Origin: Vitrella brassicaformis
Lineage: Eukaryota; Sar; Vitrellaceae
Assembly (NCBI GenBank): GCA_001179505.1
Contig: CDMY01000982.1
Span: 62,001-126,000 of the forward strand
Reading direction: 5' to 3'
Length of the DNA: 64,000 bases
Below are positions 11,571 to 21,499 of this stretch, in pieces. Numbering within the stretch: the stretch's first letter is position 1; each line of letters starts with the position of its first letter. The position numbers were made by a program, and so were the translations under genes. The notes beneath the pieces were generated by a model that did not search any database, was not told where the DNA came from, and was given only the letters and a program-made list of their open reading frames with translations.

Positions 11571-13393
11571 ATGCCTCATCGGCCGTCGCCTGAGCCTGGC
11601 CTGTCACGTATAATGGACGACGGTTTGCGTTGTTCGTATCACACATCCATGAAAATGAATGCCCGTCAGTTCTCACTCACACGAGGCAGACAGTCATTGA
11701 CATCTCGATCGAGAGTCACTTGCATTGAATGCATTGCATGTCTCTTCCACCACACCACCCCACACGCACGCCCATCCATCCATCCACGGCAAGCAGCCAG
11801 ACCACAAGAGACCATGGATCATTGGAACAGTCAGCCAGCGAAACAGACGGCCCTATCTGTCTCTCAGCACCTACCGGCCATCCCCACCCACTCGCCCTGC
11901 CACCGTCATCTGCCCATGCGTAGCCGACATACCAACTCACCAGACGCGTGGAAATCCGGCGACCTGACGAGTGCGGCATGCCGGCAGCGAACGAGCATAT
12001 GGCGGTGAGAGTGCACAAGGGACGGACAGACGAATGAACAGATGACACACGCCAAAAGCACGACGATCTTTCTTGACTGACATCTCATTCTTCTCACAAG
12101 CTCCACCCACACGAGCAGCCAGGGAGCGAGTGCAGCCTCCTCAGCTAGACGTGTGCTGGAACAAGATGAGAAGAGACGAGCCGTCAGTATCGTCCAACCA
12201 ACAAAGGCAAGCCAGCCAGCCAGCCAGGTAGCCTGCTCAGCGAGCAGGGCCCTATGAATTAGCAGACTTAACAGCCAGGAGTGAGCTCTCACACAACTAC
12301 AGACAAACAAAGTTTCGCTCGTTCATGGAATGATCGATCGCATCCACCCTCCCGACATGTCTGCCCTCGTGTACTCCCGGAGACCCGCGAGCCTGCCCCA
12401 TCACACCGAGTGGCCCGCACGCACTTGACATCGTGCGACCAATGAGTCCGATGGAAGCATACGACAGGTCTGCAGAAGCTCCTGAAGGCAGCCAGGAAAG
12501 GGCTCAGAATGACACCATGCCCGCGAAAAAAGATACGCAGGAGTGAGTAGAAGAAGCCGGTGCCTCACTCATTCACTCGCCCCACTCATTCGATCCCGCC
12601 AGGCAGCCAGCCAAGGCGACAGCCAGACAGCACCAACCCATAAACTTGTCAGTCACTGCTTCGTAGCTTCGTCTCTCGTCTCTTCTCGTCACCCTCACAC
12701 ACGGCAAAACCCACACACGCTCCGTGTGCTCACATGAATGAAGGCAGCCAGCCATCCAGCCATCCAGCCAGTGAGTGAGAATGCAAAAACGCCGCACAAC
12801 ACACGACATGACATGATGACACACACGTACACATACACGCATGCATAGCCACGCGAACTCTATTCTGCCTGTCTTTCCTTGTCGTCTTGTCTGTCTCATG
12901 GTCTGCCTCTCTGTCCCGGTTCCCTGCTGGCGCGTCGACCAAGCACAATGAACCCACAGGTATGCACACACACACACTCAAACACTCACACGTCATGCCA
13001 TGCGTCAGCATACACCACACCACACCGAACGAAGCAATCATCCCATCCACCGTCCCTCTTTGTCTGCCTTTCTCTGTCTCTCTGTCTCTCTGTCATTCTT
13101 TCTGTGTTCCCGCCCTCATACTCAGTAAAAAACTACCAATATGAAGGCAGGCCCGGGTGTGTGTAGGAGGGAGGGAGCGAGGGAGGGGTGGCTCATCCGT
13201 CCGTCCGTCCGGCTATGTGTTTGTAGGAGCTGGTACAAAATAAACAGCAGCACACACGTGTGTGTGCGCATTGCAAGCAGGCATGCATGCATAAAGAGAG
13301 AGAGAGAGGCCATATACATGCATTTGTGTGTAAATGGCCGCCCCCACCCACCTAGGCAGCCATCGGCGCGTGTGTGTATGAGTGATGCATCAG
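11571..13393. other. Long gene-poor stretch
   Basis: I see no convincing exon on either strand. It holds short CCAT, CCAG and CA microsatellite-like tracts (for example CCAGCCAGCCAG near 12210-12230 and CATCCAGCCATCCAGCC near 12750) and CT-rich sequence at 13060-13110. The last 200 bases are probably the 3' flank of the peroxiredoxin gene. Confidence 0.5.
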
Positions 13394-14033
13394 TCAGTTA
13401 GCACTGGTGGGTGTGGAGCACATGGCGAATGCCTTCTTCAACTTGGCCATGAACCCCATAGCTGCACAGGACACACACAGATCGGCCGCAACACGTATTC
13501 ACGCGTCCCCCATTGTGTGTGTGCCTGCTTACGTGCATCGGCGGCCTTGTCGTCAGCGGGTGTGAGTCGGAGGTAGTTGATGCCCGACGGCACCTTGCAC
13601 GTGTGGCACATGGGGAAGTGCTTCTTCTGGTCCTCCTCAGTCACCGTAGGCAGCAGAAACACCCACCCTACACACAACCACATCCACATATACATACACA
13701 CCGCCGCTCCCTTTGTCTCTCTCTCTCTCTCTCTCTCTTTCTGTGTGTGTGTGTGTGTGTGTTTCCCTGACCTCTCTTGCCGATGTTTTCGTGGTTGTTT
13801 GGCCAGTTGGCTGGTGTGGCGATGGATGCCTTTGCGGAGAGCTGGAGTGCCTTGGTGGCCCGGACGATCTCATCCATGTTCCTCCCGACCGATGCGGGGT
13901 AGTTGAGCATCAGCTTGAGCTTCTTGTCGGGGCCGATGATGAAGACCGCACGGCAGGTCAGGGGCAGACCGTCCTGTTATATGTAACATGTGGCAGCACA
14001 CATTACACACAGGATGCATGTGTGTGGGTTGGG

Positions 14034-14064
<31 letters not shown>

Positions 14065-14892
14065 GATCGCTCACCTTGTCTTTCTCTGAGGGGTCGAGCA
14101 TGCCATACCTGCACAGACACACATACACCCACACAGACACACAGATGGAATCCATAAGTACATCCATGGCCGTCTGCCTGTCTGTGTGTCCATTTGTGTG
14201 TTGTCTGTGTGTACTTGACGGCAACGTCCCGCGACTCGTCACCGATGATGGGGAAGTCAATGGTGATGCCGTTCTCGCAGTGGGACACCACGTCGGACAG
14301 CCACTTCTTGTGGTCGTCCACCTTGTTGCAGCTCAACGTCGCTACCTGAATCAACGAACCATGTGATCCACACACACACAGACAGACTCATACATTAATG
14401 GAAGCGTCCACCCATGTGTGTGCATGCGCACCTTGACTCCCATGTCGCTGAGTTCTGGCCAGAGCACACACACACGCACACACACACACGACACATTGAC
14501 AGGGAGACATGTGACACATGAGAGACACTTCTCTGTAGGTGTCTGTCGTGTGCATGCCCACCAAACGGTTACCGCACCCTTTTACCTTTGTATTTGATGG
14601 CCAGCCTGCCGATCTCTGTGGTGCAGACGGGGGTGAAGTCGGCAGGGTGCGAGAACAGAATGGCCCAGCTGTCGCCAATCCAGTCGTGAAACGACGGCAT
14701 GTACCTGGAACACACACACATGCACACTGTCAGGCACATGCAGATCTCCCTCCATCCCTCCCCCACGCATCCGCACCCATGTGTGGTGTCACTAGCGAAG
14801 TCAGGCACGATGTTGCCGAGGCGCAGGACGCCGTCTGAGGATTGAGCCGTGTACAGGGACGCATACTTGGTCGCGCCAGAGGGGACCGACAT
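13394..14892 (-). CDS. 1-Cys peroxiredoxin (Prx6 type)
   Basis: A thiol peroxidase that reduces H2O2 and organic hydroperoxides. Eight short exons read from ATG 14892 to TGA at 13394. Exon 1 carries LRLGNIVPDFASDTTHG, the Prx6-type start. Exon 2 carries the active site HPADFTPVCTTE, with the peroxidatic Cys codon at 14623-14625. Later exons give GITIDFPIIGDESRDVA, LTCRAVFIIGPDKKLKL and LNYPASVGRNMDEI, all Prx6 family blocks. The C-terminal part contains a CHTC motif (codons 13597-13608), where the family usually has a Lys/Gly-rich loop before PSGxxYLR. An in-frame codon for Met lies 14 residues upstream (14934), so a short N-terminal extension is possible. Divergent from the DUF1989 gene across about 155 bp. 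Confidence 0.93.
13715..13762. repeat. (CT)n-(TG)n microsatellite inside a peroxiredoxin intron
   Basis: About 24 bp of CT repeats are followed by about 20 bp of TG repeats. This is one of many such tracts in the introns of this window. Confidence 0.9.
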
Positions 14893-15047
14893 CGTGCGAG
14901 ACAGGCGAGAGATCTGTTGCAGATAGTGACACACGGGGTAGGGAGGTGCTGGGACTGGCGGAGGCGGGGCGGAGGGGTCCGATGCGGGGGTGCGAATCAG
15001 ATCTGCGAGCTACTGATACGGGAGGAAAGTCGATTGATTGATCAGGA
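14893..15047. promoter_or_regulatory. Shared promoter between peroxiredoxin and DUF1989 genes
   Basis: Only 155 bp separate the two divergent start codons. TCTGCGAGCTA at 15002-15012 matches the recurrent upstream element and lies 35 bp before the DUF1989 ATG. Confidence 0.6.
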
Positions 15048-16506
15048 ATGAACGGCGATTCGGCTCATCACGCGTATCACGTTGGCCCGAAGGGCCGCGT
15101 GTTCAAGCGCCGTCCCGCCTTGCCGTGCTACGACAGCCCGCCCCAGACACGCGTGCCGCGAGATCTGCTCGACGCCGTCAGCAGCGACCCAGACATGCAG
15201 CTGGTGGCATCATTTCAAGTGCCCAGGAGCGACGGCCGGGCCTTTCGAGTGCTGAAAGGGCAGCTCTGCCGGTTTGTGGTCAACGAGGGCAGTCAAGTGG
15301 GGGACGGTACTTAAGCAGACTCATTAAAACACTGGCACAATGGATGGATGGGTTCATGTGGTGTGTGGTGTGATTGTCAGTGAATGTGTGGAACTTGCAC
15401 AACCACAAGGAGCGGTTCTACTCTGGCAAGACGCGGCAGCTGCACGCGTCCCACCTGACGGCTTACGACCGGCTGTGGAGCTGCATGCCCTTCGAACGAC
15501 CCATGGCCACTAGTAAGCACACTATAAACACGCGCATCACACGCGCATTTCGTGAGCCTCCGTCTCTCTCTGTGTGGGTGTGTGGGTGTCTTGTGTATGT
15601 TTTTAATCGATCAGTCACTGTCGACACGATAGCTTATGGTTGGGACGAGGACGGCGCGGGAGTGCATGACGTCATCGGCACACGTGAGAGAGTGAGAGAG
15701 AGGAACGGCTCGCTCTAGACTCTGAGATGGATTCCTGGACGAACACGGTGTGCGTATCTGTTGCTGGATGGCCGCAGGATGCGATCCTTACATTCACGAG
15801 CGGCTGACGGGCAAGAGCCACGGCACCACGTGCCATGAGAACATCACCAGGGCCATCAAACCCTTCGGACTCACAGAGCGCGACGTGCACGACGTGAGCA
15901 AGGGAGCAGCTGCGTGTGTGCATGTGAGATGGGTGATGTGATTGATGAGTGTAGGTGTTCAACATCTTTATGTGCACTGGCTTCGACCCAAAGAGCCACA
16001 CCTACTTTGCCAAGGGCAGCCCAGCCGTGAGCTATGCACAAACGCCGCATGAAACCTCCCGTCCTACACCACAGTGGTGTTGCGTGTCTGTCTTGATTCA
16101 GGAGGTGGGCGACGCCATAGAGATGCTTGCCGAGTTCGATCTGCTCGTCGCTCTCAGCTCCTGCCCACAGGGGGACGTATCAATCCCTTGGTAAACATAA
16201 ACACGCCACCACACCATCGACACACCGATCTCACCCAAGTGCCCTTCTTGTCATGTCAGCGGTCAGCCCGTCCCCGATTCGGTGACCTTCCCCCTCTTGG
16301 TGGAGATCCGGCAGCCCTCACAGGCCACCCTGCAGCAGTACTTCGCGTGGAGCGACCCGACCACGTCTCTGCCGTCGCTGCCGTGTGCTGACGAGCAGGA
16401 CGCCGCACCATTGGTGGAGAGGGACGGGTTGGGAGCGGTGCTGGGGGCGAAGGGGTCTGAGGCGCCCAAGCGGTCTGATAGCGGTACGCTGCTGCTCGGC
16501 CAGTGA
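15048..16506 (+). CDS. DUF1989 urea-carboxylase-associated family protein
   Basis: A single-domain protein of the DUF1989 family. Bacterial and fungal members accompany urea carboxylase/allophanate hydrolase; their exact activity was unclear for a long time. Seven exons from ATG 15048 to TGA 16506. The family blocks are in order: GDVNVWNLHNHKERFYSGKT, then LWSCMPFERPMATITVDT, DEDGAGVHDVIGTGCDPY, a Cys/His-containing HGTTCHENITRAIKPFGL, VFNIFMCTGFDP and MLAEFDLLVALSSCPQGD. The His, Cys and Asp residues in these blocks look like a metal or substrate site (inference). Intron phases are consistent; for example exon 1 ends in phase 1 at GGGGACG before GTACTT. The C-terminal about 60 residues after FPLLVEIRQP are not part of the conserved domain. 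A eukaryotic gene of this type may be of bacterial origin (inference). Confidence 0.85.
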
Positions 16507-17187
16507 GTGAGTGAGAGAGTGGGTAAGGGATTGCCATAGATAGGCCGAATCGTCGCGTGTTTTTGGACGCGGTCGTCGGTTGGTCGGTCGTGTTTCTCTG
16601 GGGTGTCTTCTTGGTTTGGGTGACGATAATGGATGTGGATAAGTCATGACTTGTTAGCTCTAGTGTGAGTGATGAGAAGTTTGTGTGTGTTCGTAGTATG
16701 AATTGTAGTATGTGAGACAGTGGAGATAAGTGCAGTGAGGTTTCCTTCTCCCTTGCACAGAAAGCTGTCTTACTGTGCCACATCGACTGGACACATGTCT
16801 GTTCTTGATGGCTGCTCAGCTGAACCACACACCCATCCACGTTGCACTGAATCCTCGATGCTGCCCAATGCAGGAGGCTTCGATCACCCTGAGTGAGCAG
16901 TTACGCTGAGTGACGTGAGAACATTTCATCCGCCTACGTGGGATGCCTGCTCGAGCTTCCACCGCACCAGGCCCCTGTCCAGCGGCGTGTCATCGTAGAC
17001 GGCAAAGTCCCCTTGAGCTCCGATGCAAAGGAGGCGAACGACGGGAGATCGAGCTCGTGAACGAACGCCAAGATGGTGTCGCCAGCTGCCCTCCCTCCCC
17101 CCACCTCCGAAGTAATCATGCTTCGACGAGATCTCCGAGACGCGCGCTAACCCTGGGCCAGCCCCCAGTCTTCCCCCGGCCCCCCCC
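16507..17187. other. Intergenic; possible C-terminal exon on the minus strand
   Basis: Mostly the 3' flank of the DUF1989 gene. On the minus strand, an open frame ending with a stop at 16926 reads like protein (VVRLLCIGAQGDFAVYDDTP). It could be the last exon of a gene whose body runs into the assembly gap. I cannot identify it, and support is weak. Confidence 0.25.
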
Positions 17188-17487
17188 NNNNNNNNNNNNN
17201 NNNNNNNNNNNNNNNNNNNNNNNNNNNNNNNNNNNNNNNNNNNNNNNNNNNNNNNNNNNNNNNNNNNNNNNNNNNNNNNNNNNNNNNNNNNNNNNNNNNN
17301 NNNNNNNNNNNNNNNNNNNNNNNNNNNNNNNNNNNNNNNNNNNNNNNNNNNNNNNNNNNNNNNNNNNNNNNNNNNNNNNNNNNNNNNNNNNNNNNNNNNN
17401 NNNNNNNNNNNNNNNNNNNNNNNNNNNNNNNNNNNNNNNNNNNNNNNNNNNNNNNNNNNNNNNNNNNNNNNNNNNNNNNNNNNNNNN
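17188..17487. other. Assembly gap, exactly 300 N, flanked by poly-C
   Basis: The N run is 300 bases long and bounded by C runs on both sides. The gap size may be nominal. The poly-C edges suggest a homopolymer that stopped sequencing. Confidence 0.98.
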
Positions 17488-17531
17488 CCCCCCCCCCCCC
17501 CCCCGCCCCCACGCCCTGTCACCCTCCCGTC

Positions 17532-18945
17532 ATGTTCGGAGGTGTAATCAGGTCGGATGACCTCACTGTCGAGGACAAGATGCTTGGTCAGCGGGAGAAC
17601 ATCACACATCATCACACGTGTTTGTTTGAAGGCGCCACTGATGAATGTGTTCTTCGTGTGTCGGCAGCTTGGCAGGCGAGGGCGGGGAAGGGACGGTGTA
17701 CAGGGGGGTGTGGCGAAGTCAAGATGGAAATATTTCCGTGGCTGTCAAGACGTACAAACCCAACGAGGAGCTTGACCGCGAGGTAGTACGGCTACAGAGC
17801 ATGTGTGCGTAGCCATCATGACGGCCACGTGTGCATGTCTGCGTCACGGTGTGCAGTCACAGTTCATGGAGGTGCTGGAGGAGGCCATGCCGATGCTCCC
17901 CCTTCGCCACCCCAACATAGTGCGGCTGCTGGGCGTCTCCCAGCAGACACGGCAAATACCGCCTCGTTATCGTCACGGGTGACCATCCTTCGCTTCATTC
18001 AGCTCCCTGTCGGTACGTCGTTTGTTCTTCTCAGAGTTGTGTACGGGCGGCTCTCTGGCCTCCTATTTGGCAAAATATGGAGCCCCACCGCCGGAGCTGC
18101 GAGACAGATTCATGAGAGAGGTGCATGAAGCGCACAGAAGGAGTGTCGTCTGTGTCTCCATCTATAAGTGTGTGCAATGGATCTCAGATATGTGCAGGTG
18201 TCCAGTACTTGCATGATCAGAAGATCGTGCACCGCGACTTGAAACCCGAAAACATACTGGTCTCAACACATCACTCTTGCCATTTACTCTTGCATTACTA
18301 GGATCAACACGCGTGTGTTCGCCCGTATTTGTCAGCTGACGGAGGGTCTCGTCATCAAAATATCGGATTTCGGGATAAGCCGGGGCGCCGAGAGAAAAAC
18401 CACTGTGACCTCAGGTATCTGCAGAAAACAAAAGGGTGCGAACGAGACACACATGCTTTCGCGCTGCAGCTCTTGGAACCGCCCAGTATATGCCTCCCGA
18501 GGGCATCGAAACGACTTGTAAGTATACCGAGATAAGATTATATACTTACATTGATATGAATCACTGTGTCTGGTGCATTCATAGTGGGCAAACTGACGAC
18601 GAAAGCTGACATTTGGGCTGTTGGCGGCATCGCAATTGAGCTACACGGAGGTAAGAGACAAGAAACAGCACAGCTGCAACACGAGACGGCAATTTGGTGC
18701 AGGCCGACCGCCTTTCGAGGGCCTGGGGCAGATACCGATCGGCCGCAAAGTCGTCGACAAAAAGGAGGCGAGATATTTTCACATCTGCTTGTCGGACTGA
18801 TTCGGCCCGAACATGCCTGCATCCGCTTTGTTTCGATTAGATCCCTGACATCCCGCAATCCCTGCCCTCGCATGTCAAGAACGCCATCAAGGCACGCCTA
18901 ACAAAAACCACAGCATTCCGTGCTCTTACTGTCTCTCCATGGTGA
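17532..18945 (+). CDS. Protein kinase, possibly frameshifted
   Basis: Exons follow the kinase subdomains in order. G-loop [13 protein letters not shown] (about 17670). VAVKTYKP with the beta-3 Lys. [51 protein letters not shown] with catalytic Asp (about 18.2 kb). [14 protein letters not shown] with DFG at about 18362-18370. [14 protein letters not shown] in the activation/P+1 region. [20 protein letters not shown]. The last frame ends SPW then TGA at 18943-18945. ATG 17532 gives a consistent first exon ([11 protein letters not shown]...) spliced in phase 2. Between GVSQQ and GKYRLV the frame shifts by one base near 17947 with no visible intron, so the gene is disabled, contains a sequence error, or is joined differently. 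The intron near 18769 would use a GC donor. All catalytic residues are present, so decay, if real, is recent. Confidence 0.7.
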
Positions 18946-19092
18946 TCAGAGTTGTTTCGCCTTCAAAGCGGCCAATCGGCCAACAGCCACACAGGTCGTA
19001 TGAGCTTTCATCAAGGGTGAGAAAGCGCTGGGGCTCACATACTCGGTGTGTGTACATGGTAGTTTCTCGATCAACTGGGGCTGTCTCCTTCG

Positions 19093-20788
19093 ATGTCAAG
19101 CGGACAGCCGACGGATACGACTGAGGAACCGCCGAAGAGCCCATGGGAATGGCTATTTGGCGGAAAACCAAAGCGACAAGGTCCGTCTACACGTCTTCAA
19201 TTGCAAGTCGCCAACATAGGGGGTTTACGCTAATGAGCTTCTTTCGGCCTACAGATGCTCTTTCGCTTCCTGCGGCTCGTGGCTCCACCGGCAATGTGTC
19301 TCCCGCCGGCCATTCACCGGCCGTCCACATGAGCATGTCCAACACCGTGACCGGGCCGCCCAGCACTGCGTCTCCCGCTCAGTCGGCCATTGAGGGAAAG
19401 GTGAGTGAGACGGGCAGGTAGGCTTTCCATCCCACATGTACCTGCACAATCACATGACGTGTTGGAGTGTGGTGGTGTGCATCTGGCAGTTGGGGTCTAC
19501 TACGTCCACCACGGCTCCTCCACCTCGCTACTACGTCCCTCCCTCCACCACATACCCGCCCGGTAGCTACGTCCCTCCCTCCACCACATACCCGCCCGGT
19601 AATCACAGGAAGGGGGCAGGAGGGAGGGAAGATCAGCAGAGATCTGACGGCATCTGTGGACACACAGGCGGGAAAGCATGTCGGGAAGCCAGCTACGATT
19701 GCCAACTGTGTCAACTGTGTGTGTATGGTGTCCTTCCTCAGTTGATCCGTCGTCTGCAGGTTTCAGCTACGGCACGTACCCGTCACCGTACGGCATGCCG
19801 CTTGGTCCGTACGGGTACCCGGCTGGTTCGTATACCCATGGGTACCCGGCTGGTCCGTATGGCTACCCGGCCTACCCGCCCCATCTCGTGCAGACCAATA
19901 TCTTTGACGCAGCCAAGGTCGGTGATGTGCAGTCCGTCACTTTGCTGATCGCACAAAATGAAAAGTGCCTCGACACAAGAGACAACGACGGGGTGATGCA
20001 TTGAGAAGACGACACAGGTGGAATCAGTGGTCTGTGTTTTTCATTCCTGCAGAACACGCCCTTCCACGACGCTGCGGCTTATGGTCACGTCGGTGTGCTG
20101 ATGGCGATGCACGCCAAGAACGGCAAGCCGCTGCTGGATCAAAAGGATAACGTGAGACAGGCATACCTTGCAACACATGGCGGATTCTCGAACACATGGT
20201 CATTTGTGTGCAGAAGGGCGACTATGCCATTCACTGGGCAGCTGACAAAGGTCATGTTGATGTGGTGAACTTGTTGGTGGAGCTAGGCGGCCGCGAAGAA
20301 CTCGACAAGCGCGATGAAGTGCGAAGAACAGCTAGAATTGACCACTGTGTCGCTCGTGGCTGTAGCGAGCCACCCTGCTGGTTTTGTAGAACAACTGCAC
20401 ACCCTTCCACCTCGCTGCGTTTTGTGGTCACGTGGATGTGCTGAAGGCGATCCACGCTAAGGGAGGCAAGCTGGACCAACAGACCAAGGTGCATTGACAG
20501 ACCGGCAGTTTACTGGATTCTTGCGTGTCTGTATGCATTTGTGTGCAGAGTGGAGAGTACCCATTCACTTGGCAGCTTGGAAAGGCCACGTTGAAGCCGT
20601 CAAGCTGTTGGTGTCCTTGGGGGGCGTTCAGATGCTCAGCAAGAAAGCAAATGACGTGAGCAAGAAGAGGGCACTCGTCGCTTGTGTCTCATCTGTTCAT
20701 CACGTGTGTGTGTCTTATGCAGGGCAGGACTCCGCTGGACGTGGCGCAGAGTGACGAGATGCGCAAACTGCTCAACAGCTACACATAG
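19093..20788 (+). CDS. Short ankyrin-repeat protein with Pro/Tyr-rich N-terminus (paralogue of the 0.3-4.7 kb gene)
   Basis: ATG 19093 opens exon 1 (MSSGQPTDTTEEPPKSPWEW), spliced in phase 1 at 19181. Next come a Ser/Pro-rich exon (about 19254-19399), an exon of tandem PPSTTYPPG units, and an exon with YGTYPSPYGMPLGPYGYPAG-type repeats that runs into the first ankyrin segment (IFDAAKVGDVQSVTLL). Two A-B exon pairs follow, of the same types as in the larger gene. The C-terminal cap (GRTPLDVAQSDEMRKLLNSY) has TAG at 20786-20788. The last B exon lacks one base in the TACCC context near 20561. Using the second AG of GCAGAG two bases downstream restores the frame (WRVPIHLAAWKGH), so the gene can still be read. 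The role is unknown; the Pro/Tyr-rich head resembles low-complexity, self-associating regions. Confidence 0.72.
19531..19601 (+). repeat. Two tandem 35-36 bp coding repeats (PPSTTYPPG)
   Basis: The word CTACGTCCCTCCCTCCACCA and its continuation through CCCGCCCGGTA occurs twice back to back inside an exon of the short ankyrin gene. Confidence 0.85.
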
Positions 20789-21499
20789 CCAGTCTCTTGT
20801 CGGGTTTAGGCCGTTGTTTGTCGGTGTGTCGCTCATCTTGCTGTGTCGATTAAGGTGTGGGCTGTTGTGTGTCGGTGTGTCGTTGCGTTTGTCTTCCTGT
20901 CGTTGCTCATAAGCATGCTGTGACATACCGGGACTGAGCAATGTCGAGAAACAATCCACATGTGTCTTTCTCTGCCAAGGTCGACCAGATGTGTCTTATG
21001 TCGGCATCCGGTGCCTTCCAGTGCAGCTAAGTGTCCGACGTGAGTGAGTGGACTGCCGTGCGTGCATCGCTATATGGCTTCAAAGTACCACATCAGCCCC
21101 CCGGCTGTCGGTGTCACTCATCCACACACACAAATGAATGTCCCAACGCATGCACCCAAAAATACCCACACACACACCCATTCTTCACAAGCAGCTGTCT
21201 GTCTTTGGTGTGTTGACGTATGTGTCCTCAACCCCCCCCCTAGCTCCCGACCAACCGAGTGACTGCTTTGAGCAGTAGCTACTACGTCATTGTATTGTGT
21301 GTCCACCTGTCTGTCTCCTGGGACCACTTTAAGTAAGCCTTATTCATGTCTGCCTGTCAGCCAGCCAGCCGCCATACCGGCCGGCCGGCCGGCCGGCCGC
21401 CCACTTATGCACTGATATAGAGAGGAGAAAAGGGAAGAGAGAGTCGATAGCGATAAAAGGACAGCTGGTCTGTCTGTCAGCCCACCATCCATCCATCCG
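20789..21499. other. Intergenic between convergent genes, with a (GGCC)n tract
   Basis: I see no exon. A perfect CCGG/GGCC run of about 24 bp lies at 21377-21400. CA-rich sequence lies near 21120-21180. Confidence 0.6.

Noticed and set aside
12040-12310. A minus-strand membrane protein (hydrophobic short frame)
   Set aside because: It is short, isolated, contains repeats of CCAG origin and has no supporting splice sites or similarity.
17532-20788. A single kinase-ankyrin fusion gene
   Set aside because: The kinase frame ends with TGA at 18945, and a separate ATG (19093) with consistent splicing starts the ankyrin protein.
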